From: Strongylocentrotus droebachiensis
Taxonomy: Eukaryota; Echinodermata; Echinoidea; Camarodonta; Strongylocentrotidae
Length of the DNA stretch: 64,000 nt
Reading direction: 5' to 3'
NCBI GenBank assembly: GCA_035222895.1
Contig: JAVYIG010001044.1
Location: forward strand, 248,001 to 312,000
Shown: piece by piece, positions 23,768 to 36,500 of the stretch
How the letters are laid out: each line of letters begins with the position of its first letter
Position numbering within the stretch: position 1 is the first letter of the stretch
Notes under the pieces: generated by a model
What the model saw: only the letters and a program-made list of their open reading frames with translations
Database searches by the model: none
Told to the model about the DNA's origin: nothing
Position numbers and translations under genes: made by a program

Positions 23768-24690
23768 GATTTTAAAAACTAACTTTATTTTCATTATTGC
23801 AAAGTTGAAACTTTGATTCGACAAGGTTATCAAAATTCAATGCTGGGAAACATTCGAAGTAATGATTATTATAACTTACAAAACGCTTAAATACAGCCTC
23901 GGCATAGCACCTGAAGAGCTCTCCGAACGCTGCTGAGATGTGTGAGATCACAGTATGGACATGAGTTGCACAAGCAGAAGATGCCCCATCACATTTCACA
24001 CATTTTCAGTGTCTGTGTTTTCATCTTCTCTTGAGTTCCATCTATTACTTCACTACCGTCAGGCTAAATGTATAATCTATTGCCTCACTCTAAACCCCGC
24101 GCATGGTTTTATTTTGATGACAAATGAAGCGATACAAAAATAAAGGAATTTGTCGCTTGTAAACAAAATAAGACGCCATTGTATAATCAGCTGCACACAC
24201 CGGGGTATGTTCGGCGTTTCAAGAGGGAACAAATGCCGTCCTTAGTATCATTCCGGGGGGTTTTCAATTTGAAAGTCTGGTTTCTTTGATTGTTAATTAA
24301 CCCCTATCCTGTGTATTTACAAGCAAAAGATCTTAGTTATCAGAATCGGGTCGTATCCCCTTTTGAATGGTTTGACATGCCATTACATATATATAAACTA
24401 AACTCATTATAATTTTACAAATCATAGCTTTGCAATTATGTTCATTCTCTATGGGATGTCGTCTGCTTGGGCAGTGTTGGTCCATACAGTGACGTCATTG
24501 AAACATCGTTATTTTTCCGGCGAATCTCTCGTATATATCCCAGCTGCTAAGGAGGTGGTTGTATTTGTATTTTTATAAATCACCCGATATGTAGTTGACC
24601 TATAGCTTGTACGATGGCCATCTGTTAACTTACCAGTTTATTGTTATACATTAGTTGACATATTTGTGATTTTCTTTGAATTTCACCTTT
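23768..24690 (-). repeat. 1.1-kb dispersed repeat, copy 2
   Basis: This is the inverted copy of 2410-3545 without the nested foldback. The uninterrupted junction lies in the ACCTGAAGAGCTCTCC stretch near 23908-23923. Termini are CTTAAAGTAGATATTC and the complement of CTTAAAGGTGAAATTC, flanked by TA on both sides, which fits a TA target duplication. Confidence 0.8.
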
Positions 24691-24849
24691 AAGTACCTGT
24701 CTTTTAACAAAATTATTTACCTAAATTTTGGGAGTGATTATGAAAAATTGCACCTTCTAATATCACCTTTCCTTAGACGCCTGTACAAAATCTGGTAAAC
24801 GATTTTTTTTTCTTTCTCAGAAGTACAAAAGTGGATTTAGTTCCTGTTG

Positions 24850-25300
24850 GAATTAAACTCTTCATATAAAAACATAAATACAATAGAAGAATAATATCAA
24901 AGAACAACAACATAAAAAGTAATAATGGCCAGGGCCCCTAAGAAGCAAGACTGCTTGTAATCGGGACCCTACATACAAGTACATTATAATAGAAATATAA
25001 AGTTAAATGCACACACACATATACAAGCACACACATACACTCATAAACACATGATAGAGCAAAGACATAAGAGGAAGGAAAAAATACATGATAAAGAGCT
25101 ACTATAAGAGAGATTGAGATTATTTAAAGATGTGAATAAATGTAACTTGGACAATGATTTGAATTTGGACAGTGTATTGCTATTTCTTATATCACTACTC
25201 AACAAATTCCATTCTTGTACCCCTATTAATCTGATTGAATTACGAACAAAATTAAATTTAAAGAAAGGTTTATGTAAATCTTGATGTTGTTTTGTTGAAT
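24850..25300 (-). pseudogene. LINE relic: RT tail plus 3' UTR
   Basis: On the minus strand the frame around 25300-25130 reads FVRNSIRL...GVQEWNLLSSDIRNS...LSKFKSLSK. This is the conserved LINE C-terminal pattern in which RxxxxWNxLPxxIxxA is followed by FKxxLK. Below it, a non-coding tail includes a GC-rich block near 24930-24970. Catalytic motifs are missing, as in a 5'-truncated copy. Confidence 0.7.
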
Positions 25301-26497
25301 GAGTATGAATTTTTGAGTTTAGATACGTTCAGCATACTTCCTTTAGTGATCAGTTACCATTGGAAATGGTTTCTTCATCATCACTTAAATGAGGTAAAGT
25401 GGAATCTGTCTCAGCGGCCAACCTGCTATAAAAGCCGCTTTTCTACAATGACCATGAACAATGTATATCGTCTCCCTCCAAAAAGAAATGTGTGCTATTA
25501 AACCTATCTAGAAACGCCACCTGTCTACAGTGGACATGTTCTCTGTTTCCGTGGATGGCCTTTATAAACAGGCTCGACCCTAGAACTTTCCATCATGGTT
25601 GTGCAATTACATACATGCAGGTATGTCTATCATTAAAACAACATTGCCATACATATCATGATTTCGTCTCTTAGTACCAGCACATACTATTAAGAGCTGA
25701 CTGTGATTATTTCTTTCGTCTTATTTCTTGTATCACTAATTTTTACTAAGCTACAAAATAATTTTCTGTAGATTCCCGATAAATTGTATACATAGTTTAG
25801 ATGCACTGAAACTCAACATGATAAAATCTATAAAAATAAATGCACAGGCACACACACACACACACAGAACCACACACACAGTCACACACACACACACACA
25901 CGCACGCACACACACACTCGTATCTACATTTCATATATTTCAGTAAGTCAATCTCAGTGCCTCCTCTCCTTTCATATTTCTTTAATTCTCTCCCAACCTC
26001 ACTCTCTTTGCACAAGATGAAAATAACTAACAGAGTTCCTCCTGTTTTACATCAATTGGTTTCAGTCAGGACTCATCGGGTCTCGACGTCATAATGATCA
26101 TAGAATATGATATTGGGAAAACGGATAACAGAAAATGAGACTGAGAGCAACCGCGAGAAGGATAGAGTAAGCGCGCGAGAGAGAGATAGATAGAGAGATT
26201 GAGATAAAGAGAAAGAGAAAGAGAGAGAGTGTGAGAGACATATAGAGAGAGACAGAGAAAGAAAGATAAAGAGAAGAGAAAGCGAGAGAGAGAGAGAGAG
26301 AGAGAGAACATAATGATACTCTTCGAAGGAAAGCTATATTTTGGAATTCAGGCTTTGTTCTCAATATCGAATTTTCCGGATTTCTAGAATGATTTGAATC
26401 GAGGAATATTACAAAATGAACACATCGTCATATCATTATAATTATGACAGCTTATAGAGCTCCAAATGATAACCGCCCATCTGCACTTTCAGCAGAC
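25301..26497. other. Intergenic with CA and GA microsatellites
   Basis: It holds a CA tract (25848-25918) and a GA tract (26155-26310). The long Ser/Leu or His/Thr frames through them are artefacts of the tracts. No gene recognised. Confidence 0.55.
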
Positions 26498-27007
26498 TTA
26501 AAGGTAATACAAAGTTTTGGAAAATTTTGAAAATTGGGTGGATAGTGAATCTTTACAATTTTGATATATTTGGATGCCCCTGTGGATGTATTATAAGCAC
26601 TGAAAAAATTAACCCCTAAAACACTTTTGTTTTCGAGAAAAGTTGAATATAAAAATTTACCGGTGCTCCCGGGAAATTTTGATAAATTTTAAATAGCGCC
26701 TACGGCCGTACAATGGTAGCTGCGACAATGAAAATCTCAGAATATGTCGTTGTGATATATAATTTCCAAACGGGAATAGCTAATCGGGCGATTTTAGTCA
26801 AGAAACATTGTTTCATAGCTAAATTGATATCTTAACCTTGAGAGAGAGCTATACAACATAAAGAGTTTATTATTTATAATTTCATAACTTTAGACTCGTT
26901 TTCAACCGGGACAACGATCAATCAATATTGTAGGAACGCATATGCTTCCAATATGTTAATTTGAACCAAATTCATGACCCCATACCAAAACTTTGTAATA
27001 CCTTTAA
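26498..27007 (+). mobile_element. 510-bp TTAA-ended MITE, copy 1
   Basis: The termini TTAAAGGTAATACAAAGTTT and an almost identical complement bound the segment. The whole is repeated in inverted orientation at 50341-50849. TTAA at both ends may be the target duplication, as for piggyBac or Kolobok elements, with the true repeat starting AGGTA. The CAGAC flanks outside copy 1 are not repeated at copy 2. Confidence 0.85.
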
Positions 27008-27217
27008 CAGACACACACCCAAAACAGATACGACGTTGAGGTAACACAGTGTCAATTCAGATCAAGGATCCAATTGTAGACTAACTTTTATGGGCACAGC
27101 CAATGGGAAACTGGTCTATGCTTCAATCAAGGCACATTGCATGTCGTTTTAGGAACAAGGTGATAGTCTAGATATGCATATTAATCAATCGATCTATCAT
27201 TTCATTTTAACTACCTA

Positions 27218-28123
27218 CACTGTAAAAAATAATTTGTTCATTGGTAATTTTTACGTATTTTTTCCATGTAGAATTTACTTAAAAACATTAGTTTTGCCAC
27301 TTACGCACTAAATTTAAGTCTTGCTAACTCAAACTTTCAATTTAGTAGAACATACGTGGAATATTTAAGTAAAATCAATTACATAAGAACTTTAAGTAAT
27401 TTCAGCTTGTATTAATTTAGTAATTTTAACTCAAAATCAGAAATTATACGTATTACTCAAACAATTTATGTTGATTATTCTTATCTTTTTAAAGTAAGGA
27501 CCGATGCAGCGCGTAATAGAAATATTTACATAATTTATGAATATTCATTAAGACCAAATTAAACTCTTTTTAAAATAAAACAATTCTTTTTTGTGGTTGA
27601 ATGAAACTGTAAGGACTTTAAAACATTTACTAATTCATTTAACATGGCTAAGCAAAGACAAGACAATTTTTTATTGTTACCCAGTTCAAAACAAATCAAA
27701 ACTTGATATTTCAGGAAATTGTTAACCAATTTTCCTTTTAAGATGCTACGATCAAGTATATATAAAAATTTGGAGCCTTTCAATATGTGTCGAATCTTAA
27801 TCTTAAATAGAAGTAGTGTTAGTGATTAGTGATTAATCTTAAATAGAAGTAGTGAATGATTAGTGGATGTTACTTGTTAGATTATATGGGTACCAAATCG
27901 TGCAATATATGTAATCCTATCATAGCTTTTTTTAATCATCTAAAATGATTACAATACTTAAATTATTTACGTTAATGTAACTCGATTTAATTGAGTAAAA
28001 ATTTATTCAGCAAAATAAGTAAATTCTACTTAAAATGTCGTAGGTAATATTTACTTAATAAAAATAAGGCAATTCTTTTCCTCAATTTTATTGAGTTATT
28101 TCGACTATTATTTTTTTACAGTG
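27218..28123. mobile_element. 906-bp CACTG-ended element
   Basis: It begins CACTGTAAAAAATAAT and ends with the near-complement TTATTTTTTTACAGTG, flanked by TA on both sides. The ends are rich in short words such as TTTAAGTAA, ACTTAAA and ACTCAA/TTGAGT in opposite orientations. CACTA/EnSpm elements have CACTR ends, 2-3-bp target duplications and motif-rich subterminal zones, so that superfamily is the best guess. No transposase is visible. Confidence 0.7.
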
Positions 28124-28201
28124 TATCATGAAGTTAAACGTTTTTCTTCCTCTTTTCTTCCTCCAAGTACTCCTTCATTATCTTATACCCAATCATCCAA
28201 T

Positions 28202-28349
28202 CAGTGGCGTACGCAGGATTTTTTTCAAGGGGGGGTTTTAAAATCAAAAGGGGGGGGTTTTCCAAAAAAACATACATAAAACATACACATAAAAAAAACT
28301 CGAGGGGGGGGGGTTTCACCCCAAAACCACCACCCTGCGTACGCGCCTG
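28202..28349. mobile_element. 148-bp hAT MITE at the galactosyltransferase stop codon
   Basis: The ends are CAGTGGCGTACGCAGG and the complement of CAGGCGCGTACGCAGG. The flanking 8-mers CATCCAAT (28194-28201 and 28350-28357) are identical. It lies at the 3' end of the last coding exon of the minus-strand galactosyltransferase gene, whose frame runs 34 bases into it. Confidence 0.93.
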
Positions 28350-28637
28350 CATCCAATTACTCGTATAACAAGAGCACAAATTGCACAATGGAACATAATA
28401 ATCATAACGCCTATAAAGCACATTACGCACATAAAAGCAAAACTGATATTAGTATCATTTCTCTTTCGGTTGTAAATGCGACATTGTTTAAAGTTGTGAT
28501 TCCAGTCTGTTTTGACCACGTCAACGCTTATTTTGGTATATAATGTGGAGAGAGACAAATTGGCGGAATTTTCATAACGGATCTCTGAAAGTCCATCGGT
28601 TTTCATCCGGGTAGTTGCATGGGCAGCAAGACAGTGT
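28316..28637 (-). CDS. Galactosyltransferase exon 8 (C-terminus)
   Basis: Acceptor CTACAG, phase 2. It matches the family C-terminus to about residue 413, then continues through a hydrophobic tail. Residues 470-480 and the TGA lie in the hAT MITE. Confidence 0.8.
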
Positions 28638-31600
28638 CTGTAGAGAGGTTGGGTGAGAGAAGAAAAAAAAGAGAGAGTTATTTTTTCACTCATTCATTCA
28701 TTAGTCTTTTTATTACCTAAATGTTCAAGATAAATTGAATTTCACCATGACAAACAAAAACGCAATTGGTGAATAGAGCCAACAAAATAAAAAAAAACTA
28801 TTCAAGGTTGACTTTTTTCAATATACCATCATTATATTAGGATGATCATGGAATCATACAGATTTTGTTTTGTTTGCACCAGTGTTGAAACGTTTCTGTT
28901 GTAAACAAATATATACATGAAATAATAACAAAACTCAGTCTTCAATATGGAACAAGATTCAAAATGAGAAGTAAATATTGGACTAAGAATCAAGATTAAA
29001 AAAGGGATTTTTATGTTCAGAATAAGAGTAAAAATTATTGTCAGGATAAGTGTTAACATTTTTGTCAGGATGGATAAGAGTTGAAATTATGATCAGGATA
29101 AGAGTAAACATTATGGTCAGGATTAGATTTTAAATCATGATCTGGAAAAGAGTTATAATTATGGTGATGATAAGATCGAGTTGAAATCATGTTCATAAGA
29201 GCAGTTTTGTAGAGTTGTTGTGGTCTGATGGATAATAAGTAAACGTGGATTAATATCTTGCCAAAGGACGTAGTGCCGGGTTAGTATTCGAACCCTCAAT
29301 CATGTTATTCAAGTCAATTTAGCGAACCACTATTTCATGGCACCTCTACAAACTGGAGCTTACCTTTGTTCGCATTCTTCTCTCACTGTTTTCTTCTTAT
29401 GAGGTAGATCACGGTAATATCCATCTGTTGCTCTGGTGACTTTTAATTTGATGAAGTTTACCCTCATATACAAATCGCTATCCTCGCCGCCCCATCCCCA
29501 GTACATGTTAGAGTAGCCGTTAATCCCATCCATTTGCACCCCAGTTAATCCCACGACGCCTCCAAAATCTTGCATGTGGGGGTTGCTATAAATAATACAG
29601 ACAAATGATAAGAAATTAATACTATAGCATTGCAGGATACATAGTTGTCATTGTCACAATAGTATGACAGAAGAGAAGCAACCGTTTAAAATAAAACTGT
29701 TGAATAAACATTCATACAGTGCGGGATTACATTATACAGTGCGTATAATAATAAAAAAGGTACACACTTTGAAAATATCCTCCAAAATGTAAATTCAAGG
29801 ATACACATGGTTAATGATATTGGACATATTTATAAAGCGCACGTATCCAACACGCAAGGCGCTTCGATATTACCCCGGCTCTACTATCCAGGCTACCTGT
29901 CAGTGCTCACATCATTCAGAAAATTCATTCCTCAGACTGGTCCACCTGGGTGGAGAGTGGCAAATTCAGATTAATGCCTTGCCAATGACCATTAGTGCTT
30001 TAGCTACGCACTGTAGAATAATCTAATCCTAACAAATAAGTCTTGTGACAGACAGTATCTGTTCACAATATCAACGTAACAGATAGATGTTAAACACATG
30101 TATGACTAATAAATAAATGGCAGTTCTCCGCGTTCCTGATTGTTTCCCTTTATGTTTGACAAAAGGAACTACAGCAACTTAATCCTGTCGTAATTACTTT
30201 TACTTTATTTCTAATTTGTATAAGTTCTCACTCATATTTGAATTCTTCGAGCTTGGTGGCATAATGTTTGGGATAGTCATCACAGCCGTAGTAGTTCGTA
30301 GAATTAATGGGAACATAGTCGACGTCATGAAACACGTAGCAGTCCCAGATTGTTCCACTCAACTTCGCCATCTGATAGCCTATATTCTTCATTAGACCTC
30401 GGTTCATTACTTCAGAGGAACCCTGAATATTCATGATGGTAAAAAGAAATATTGAAGATTAAACTTCATGGCAGCAACGATACACTATCAAAGGTTATGT
30501 AACAATGAACATGCAATTTTGTTGGGTAAAATTCTAACCTATATTGGGTACGTTTGTCCCATTTTGAGGGTACATTTTCAATCCGTATTGAATTGAATTT
30601 TCTCCAGCAAACGTGGCGTGTTTTCTCTTTATCCAATGTCGGGGAAGATTTTACAAAACTGTTATAGTGTACTAATAATTGTGTTTTGCATGACGGGATA
30701 TTTTGCTGATGGTATTAGAGGATTTTGATATTAAATTTAACAAACAAAACATAATTTAATACTTAAAAGTCGCCAAAGGGTGACTCTGAAGTCAACAACA
30801 TGTTTTATTGCTGGATACAACCAATTATCTTTAAAGCCATATTATATATCCAGAGTTCCTACATTTTTGGATATGACGTTATTCCTCAGCCCCCTTTTAC
30901 ACGTCGAGTCAACAGTTGTGCTGATAAGCAAATAAGAAATTCCATTTCAACGTGATTCAGATATCTGAGTATCTGTATACAGTTATTACACTTATGAGAA
31001 CATTTTGTTCTCTCTTTGAATGTACCTGTTCCGCGATAAAAATTCCAAACTCCAACTCTTGACTCCGTAAGAAGGGTATTAAGTTCCTCAGAAGGATATT
31101 AAGGTTATAACTCCGATTCCGGTAAGGAATGATCAATGCTACCTGTTGATTAAAACAAAAATTCATATACAAAAAAAAAATCAAAGTACTATTTTATTAA
31201 CACTGATGAAATTTATTGATGAAAATATGAAACTAGAAGATAATGTTGGCGCTTCTTAATTTGCCATCAATGCATTTAGAAAACGAAATAATAAACAGAA
31301 AGACGTAAGTACTCTTTCAGGAACTCATACTGATAGTCAAGACTGGAAATTCATAATATGTCTAGGAAATCAATATAGGTGTATGCACCATTCCACCTCT
31401 TTTTACCACTTCCTTCCACTTTCATTTTTTATTCAACGTTTTAAAAGTACATGAAAATATATGTTACACGTGCACATGATTGATTGTGAAACTCTCATTC
31501 TTTCTGTTTGTTTACAACAACGAAGTGCAGCTATTCAAATCAGGATGAATAAACAAAGGGTCTGGTGAGGTAAAAGGACTAGCTTTTACTGACTGTGAAA

Positions 31601-33421
31601 AAGAAACTATATTCGTGTTTCGAGTTGTCAAAAATTGGGCAATTAGGGCTTGAATTTGATATATGAAATCTATCCCAAGCAAAAATGATCAGGAACAATG
31701 CAAATAATAATAGTAATAACAAGTATGCGCTTTAGAGAGCAGAATATAGAAGGCGTGGAAATAGTGCACTGTGACCATTATAACATCCATTGAAATGTTT
31801 TTTTGGATTATGTTTGGAATATATTTGGTTAACAAAGGTCTAATGACGCATCGTAATATTTTGGTAAAATAAGCCCTTCTTCTATGTCCGAAGTAGGCCG
31901 AGAGGCAATTTGAGAAAGAAACCCTCTATTGGTAAGTCTTGCATTGACCCAAGGTTTTTTGAAGTCTATACCTCTGTACAGCTGACCCTTGTAATCATCA
32001 CACTACCTTTATGGTAATATTTCTTTGGAACTAACTTTTTTAGTTGTATGGGTTTTTCACAGATTAATAACGGTGAGTATAGACATTATAGGTGTTTTTC
32101 TATACATTTCAAACTGGTTCAAGGAAGTTATACTAACTAAAATGATAAATCAAATACTTTTAAACGCTGGCTACATTAGCAACGTTTTCTACGACGCGTC
32201 GGACTTGATGCCATTGATGGATTTACTCTAAAGCAGACCTTCCATAATCTTCGGTGTAACCAACCCTTTAAAGAGTACAAACCTTCCATTTGGCTTTGCA
32301 GTTCAGTGGGACCCAGTGCCCTCCAGGAAAGTACATATAAGTCCCAAGCTTTATTCCCATTCCATTCTTTGCAGCCTGCTCCAGATCTGATGTACGGTTT
32401 CGATTGAAAAGATATTTGTTGGCGTCCATTCTGCGAACCTTCAGGATCTGTTTCAATTGCTCATCGGCTTGGTGCGTTACATTTCGGGCCTTCTCTGCAA
32501 GGTTCTTGAAAACTGTCTTCTCCGTCTTTAGGAAATCGGATTCCGTGATATTGGCGATGTAGTTGGTAGCTGAGACAAGGGAATTGATAGATTAAGAGGA
32601 AAATTAATTTAAAGACAGGTAATGAATTGTAAGTGTGTTCATAAGTTTAAAAAATCAGAGTTAGAATCGAGTTTAGTCTAGGCCGCAATAGAACCTTGGC
32701 AGTTTCAGATGGCGTAGACATGATCCATGCAAAGACAAAGGGAGGGGGCCTACGGCGGCTTCTATCCTTAATGGGATAGGCCACTGATGTTGTCATTTCT
32801 AATCAACACCTAACATTGATTGCAACTCCCGACATTAAAAACGGGGACATCCCAATAGACTGACAGCCCACGAAACCGACATTATCGGTAATGTGAACCC
32901 TTGGAAAATGTATTAGAAGGCCTCGTTGGCTTTCGGTCTCGCAGGGCTGTAGCCTTTGAAACTTTGCGATTCATTGTAGGTCATGCGATCATTTAGGACC
33001 AATTATGGCCCATAATTCACATCTATGTAAACAATTAAAGTTGGTACCACAATATAATCATTTAAATTGTTTCTGTATTACAGAATGTAGTTTAATTTTC
33101 GTGGAACATTAAATATAATCTCATTCATTCATCTACTCATCATTCATTCATTCATTCATTCACAATTGTTCGTTTTTTTTATTTATTAGGGGATCTGCCG
33201 CGAAGCATGGCAGAGCAACCATTGATTTCGTCAGAAATTGTTATGGCATGTGGCGTATGCGTTATTATTGAGCCTAACGAAGAGATTTTTTTTAATTACT
33301 GATGCTCGACGTCATCTAGGCGCCATTTTGTTAATTTCTAATATTGGCCATATTCAGATAGCACCGAGGGATAAAAAGAGGGAGGGGAGAGATAGAGAGA
33401 GAAGGTGTGGAGAGAGAGATA

Positions 33422-33475
<54 letters not shown>

Positions 33476-33503
33476 AAAGATTCAGATGAATAAAGAGACA
33501 GCA

Positions 33504-33537
<34 letters not shown>

Positions 33538-36500
33538 TAAGATAAAGACACAGACAAAGATGAAGAGACAGGATATTCACACACAGACAGGCAGACAAAT
33601 TTTAGGTTAACATTTTCTATTCTTACCACTTGAACTTTCTTTGGTTGGGAACGTGCACTGTTTATTTTCTGATGAATAGAAAAGAAAAACAGGTAAAAAG
33701 ATCAACAGAACAAGATTTAAATGCGTTATAGGGCGATATTTCTTTTAAACATCATTCTGATTCTTTCAGTCCCGTTTTCCCATAATAAGAGCAACCTACT
33801 CTTCCTTCTACACGATATATTTTCTGAACATTATACTCATTCGAAAAGGGGCCCAAACACTTACGAGACTTGCTTTCCAGATTTGCTGGATAATTATCTA
33901 TAATTGTATATCATAAAGAAATGTCGATCATGGTCTTGCCAAAGGATTGTAGTTCCGGGATTCGATTAGAGGGTGGTTCCATTTGGGATACCTTTATCTG
34001 ATTTTAAAAGGAAAAAACTTGGGTGTGAACTGAAAGTATGTGACCTTCCCGAGGAAACTGGTTACACTGGTTACATTGTCTTACAGGAGACCCGGGCCCC
34101 GTCTAATAAAGGGTTGCGATTAATCGCAACTATGTATATAAGAGATTTGAGACTGCAAACTTGCGATTGATTTGAATCAATCGTAACTCTTTATAAGAGT
34201 AGCCCTAGTAATACATACCCTGACTGGATATCATGTGCATGTCTTTGATATGTAGAAGGGAATGAAGGTTTGGGATGACGTTCTGTGGGAGAGTTTGTTC
34301 TTCCTTCAGTCGACGTAGCACTAACTCTGCAAGTAAGACAATTATAATGTAGTTACCAAGACAGTAGATAATGATGAAGATGGGAGTGGTGGTGGTGGTG
34401 GTGATGATGATAATGATAAGGAGAGTAATTTGAATAATAATAATGATGATCATAAAACAGTAATGATATAAATAATTATGATACTACTAATAATAAGTAT
34501 TAAAACAACTCTTTCAATTTTATTATGCAAAGATATCGAATTTGTACATTAATGCAGTCGTGTTAATACTTGATCAAGTACATTCGCAATACACTAATCT
34601 ACACTTGCCACTCTCCATCCGGGATGCCCGGTAGGAATGCTTGCGCGCCTTAGCATGGTAGCCAGGCTAAAGTCGGAATGTATGATTGCAGTTACCTCAG
34701 GAAGATAGGTTTTAATCTTATTGAGGTGACCCTATGGAATAGGACTATATTATTATTGTCATTATCACTATCATTGTCATCAGTAATATCATTATCATTA
34801 TCATTATTATTACTATAATTATTTTCATAATAAACAAATATACCATGCACTGAGAGGCTCTAGTTGAAATTATGGATCGAGGTGGCAGGAGTAGCACAAT
34901 TTTTTTGAGGGGCATAGCCCCGAAGAAAATAGTGCTGTTTCTGTCGCCGAGGAATCCATAATTTCACTAGTGGCTTGAAATAGTGCATGATATATTTGTT
35001 TTATATTTGTCAAACCAACCTTTATAAAAAAATAATGATCGATAATGATAATAATGTTTACTGTCACTGAAGTAGGTAGAGTACAGTGAGAGCAGCGCAG
35101 ATGACCGCGACCGATGTCACATTGATCTTGATCGATCGTATATACATGACGTCATCCATGGTATAGTGCCATGGTATAGTGCACTATATCATGGATGACG
35201 TCACGGTTGCATCATAGCAATGTTATGTTTGGTCACTTGATGCTATGTTGACCAATCACTGAACAGGATTTCATTCATCAAAAATATAATAATTATTATT
35301 ATCACTCTTGTCATCATTATAATTGTTATCATTACTATCATTATTATCACTATTATTATTATTATTATTACCATCATCATCATCGTCATAGATTTAAACC
35401 AAATATAGTACGATACTTTATGCTTTAAGTCACTGGGAAAAACATTGTGTTTATTCTTTCTCTGGGCAAGGTTTTAATTTGAAAAGGGAAATATTCTTTC
35501 CTGTGTTAGCTTGAAAACGATATTATCGAGAAAAAGTTATATGGTATTTGGCATGTACATGTTTATCCATTTCCATTTTCGATTTCCGCGGGCTGAAATA
35601 TAAATGGGATTGTTATGATATCGATGGAATCTCATTTGTAGCCTAGAGAATTAATGTTCTGTTTCTATCGTGCATAATAATTGGTTTGGCTACATGCATT
35701 AGTGAAAACCCGGGATTAAAACATCACAGAGAGCGTTCTCTTGTAATCATGATGTTCAGCGAGTAATCAGCCAAAGTACTTTCATCTGAAGTGATACATT
35801 ATTAAGCAAGGACACTGTTAAGTGACATGAAAAATCGCATTCAAATGACAGGGGCCTAATTATGAAAAGGAAGTTGAACGTTTTCATTATGATTGAAAGG
35901 CTATAGCTAGCGAAAGAGGTAAATTATGTTTGTAGGTTCTATTCCTCCACTCGTCAGGAATAATGAATAAAGATATAGACCGGTAGTGGTAAAATTGCGG
36001 TTCAAGGGTTTAGGGTGAAAATTATACATTTGATATTGATTAAATATTGCCTTCAGAGGTTTAGATGGCAAAAGATCAACCTAAAATCGCAAAAAAGCTG
36101 AAATATATGCCCAAATGGTCAATGTTAAAGTGCATTTGCGATATCTATCCAGGCCGGATCAATATGATAATTTACCAAATATTTCAATTAGAAGCCGGTT
36201 TCCCTGCAAATTTTTCACTGCTATTATGTAAAAATGTGTACAGGTGAATATGCATGTGACACCTGTTCTACACATTTTTTTTTACATAATAGCAGTGAAG
36301 GGATGTTACTTTGTCTACAACAGCAATTGTTGAGGTTAAAATAGGAACTGTATATTTTGTCCTCTTTCTTTGTCCGTCAAGTTCATAGGGATATTCTTTC
36401 CCATGATTGGTAATAAGAGCTTCCATTCATTTTTGAGAGAGGAGGCGTTTCCAAAACTGGTCTATACCTTTAAACATACGATACTGTCCAGTGGTTTAAG

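Noticed and set aside
29240..29330. tRNA-derived SINE with a B box
   Set aside because: GTATTCGAACCC resembles a B box, but no A box at the right distance and no cloverleaf could be drawn.
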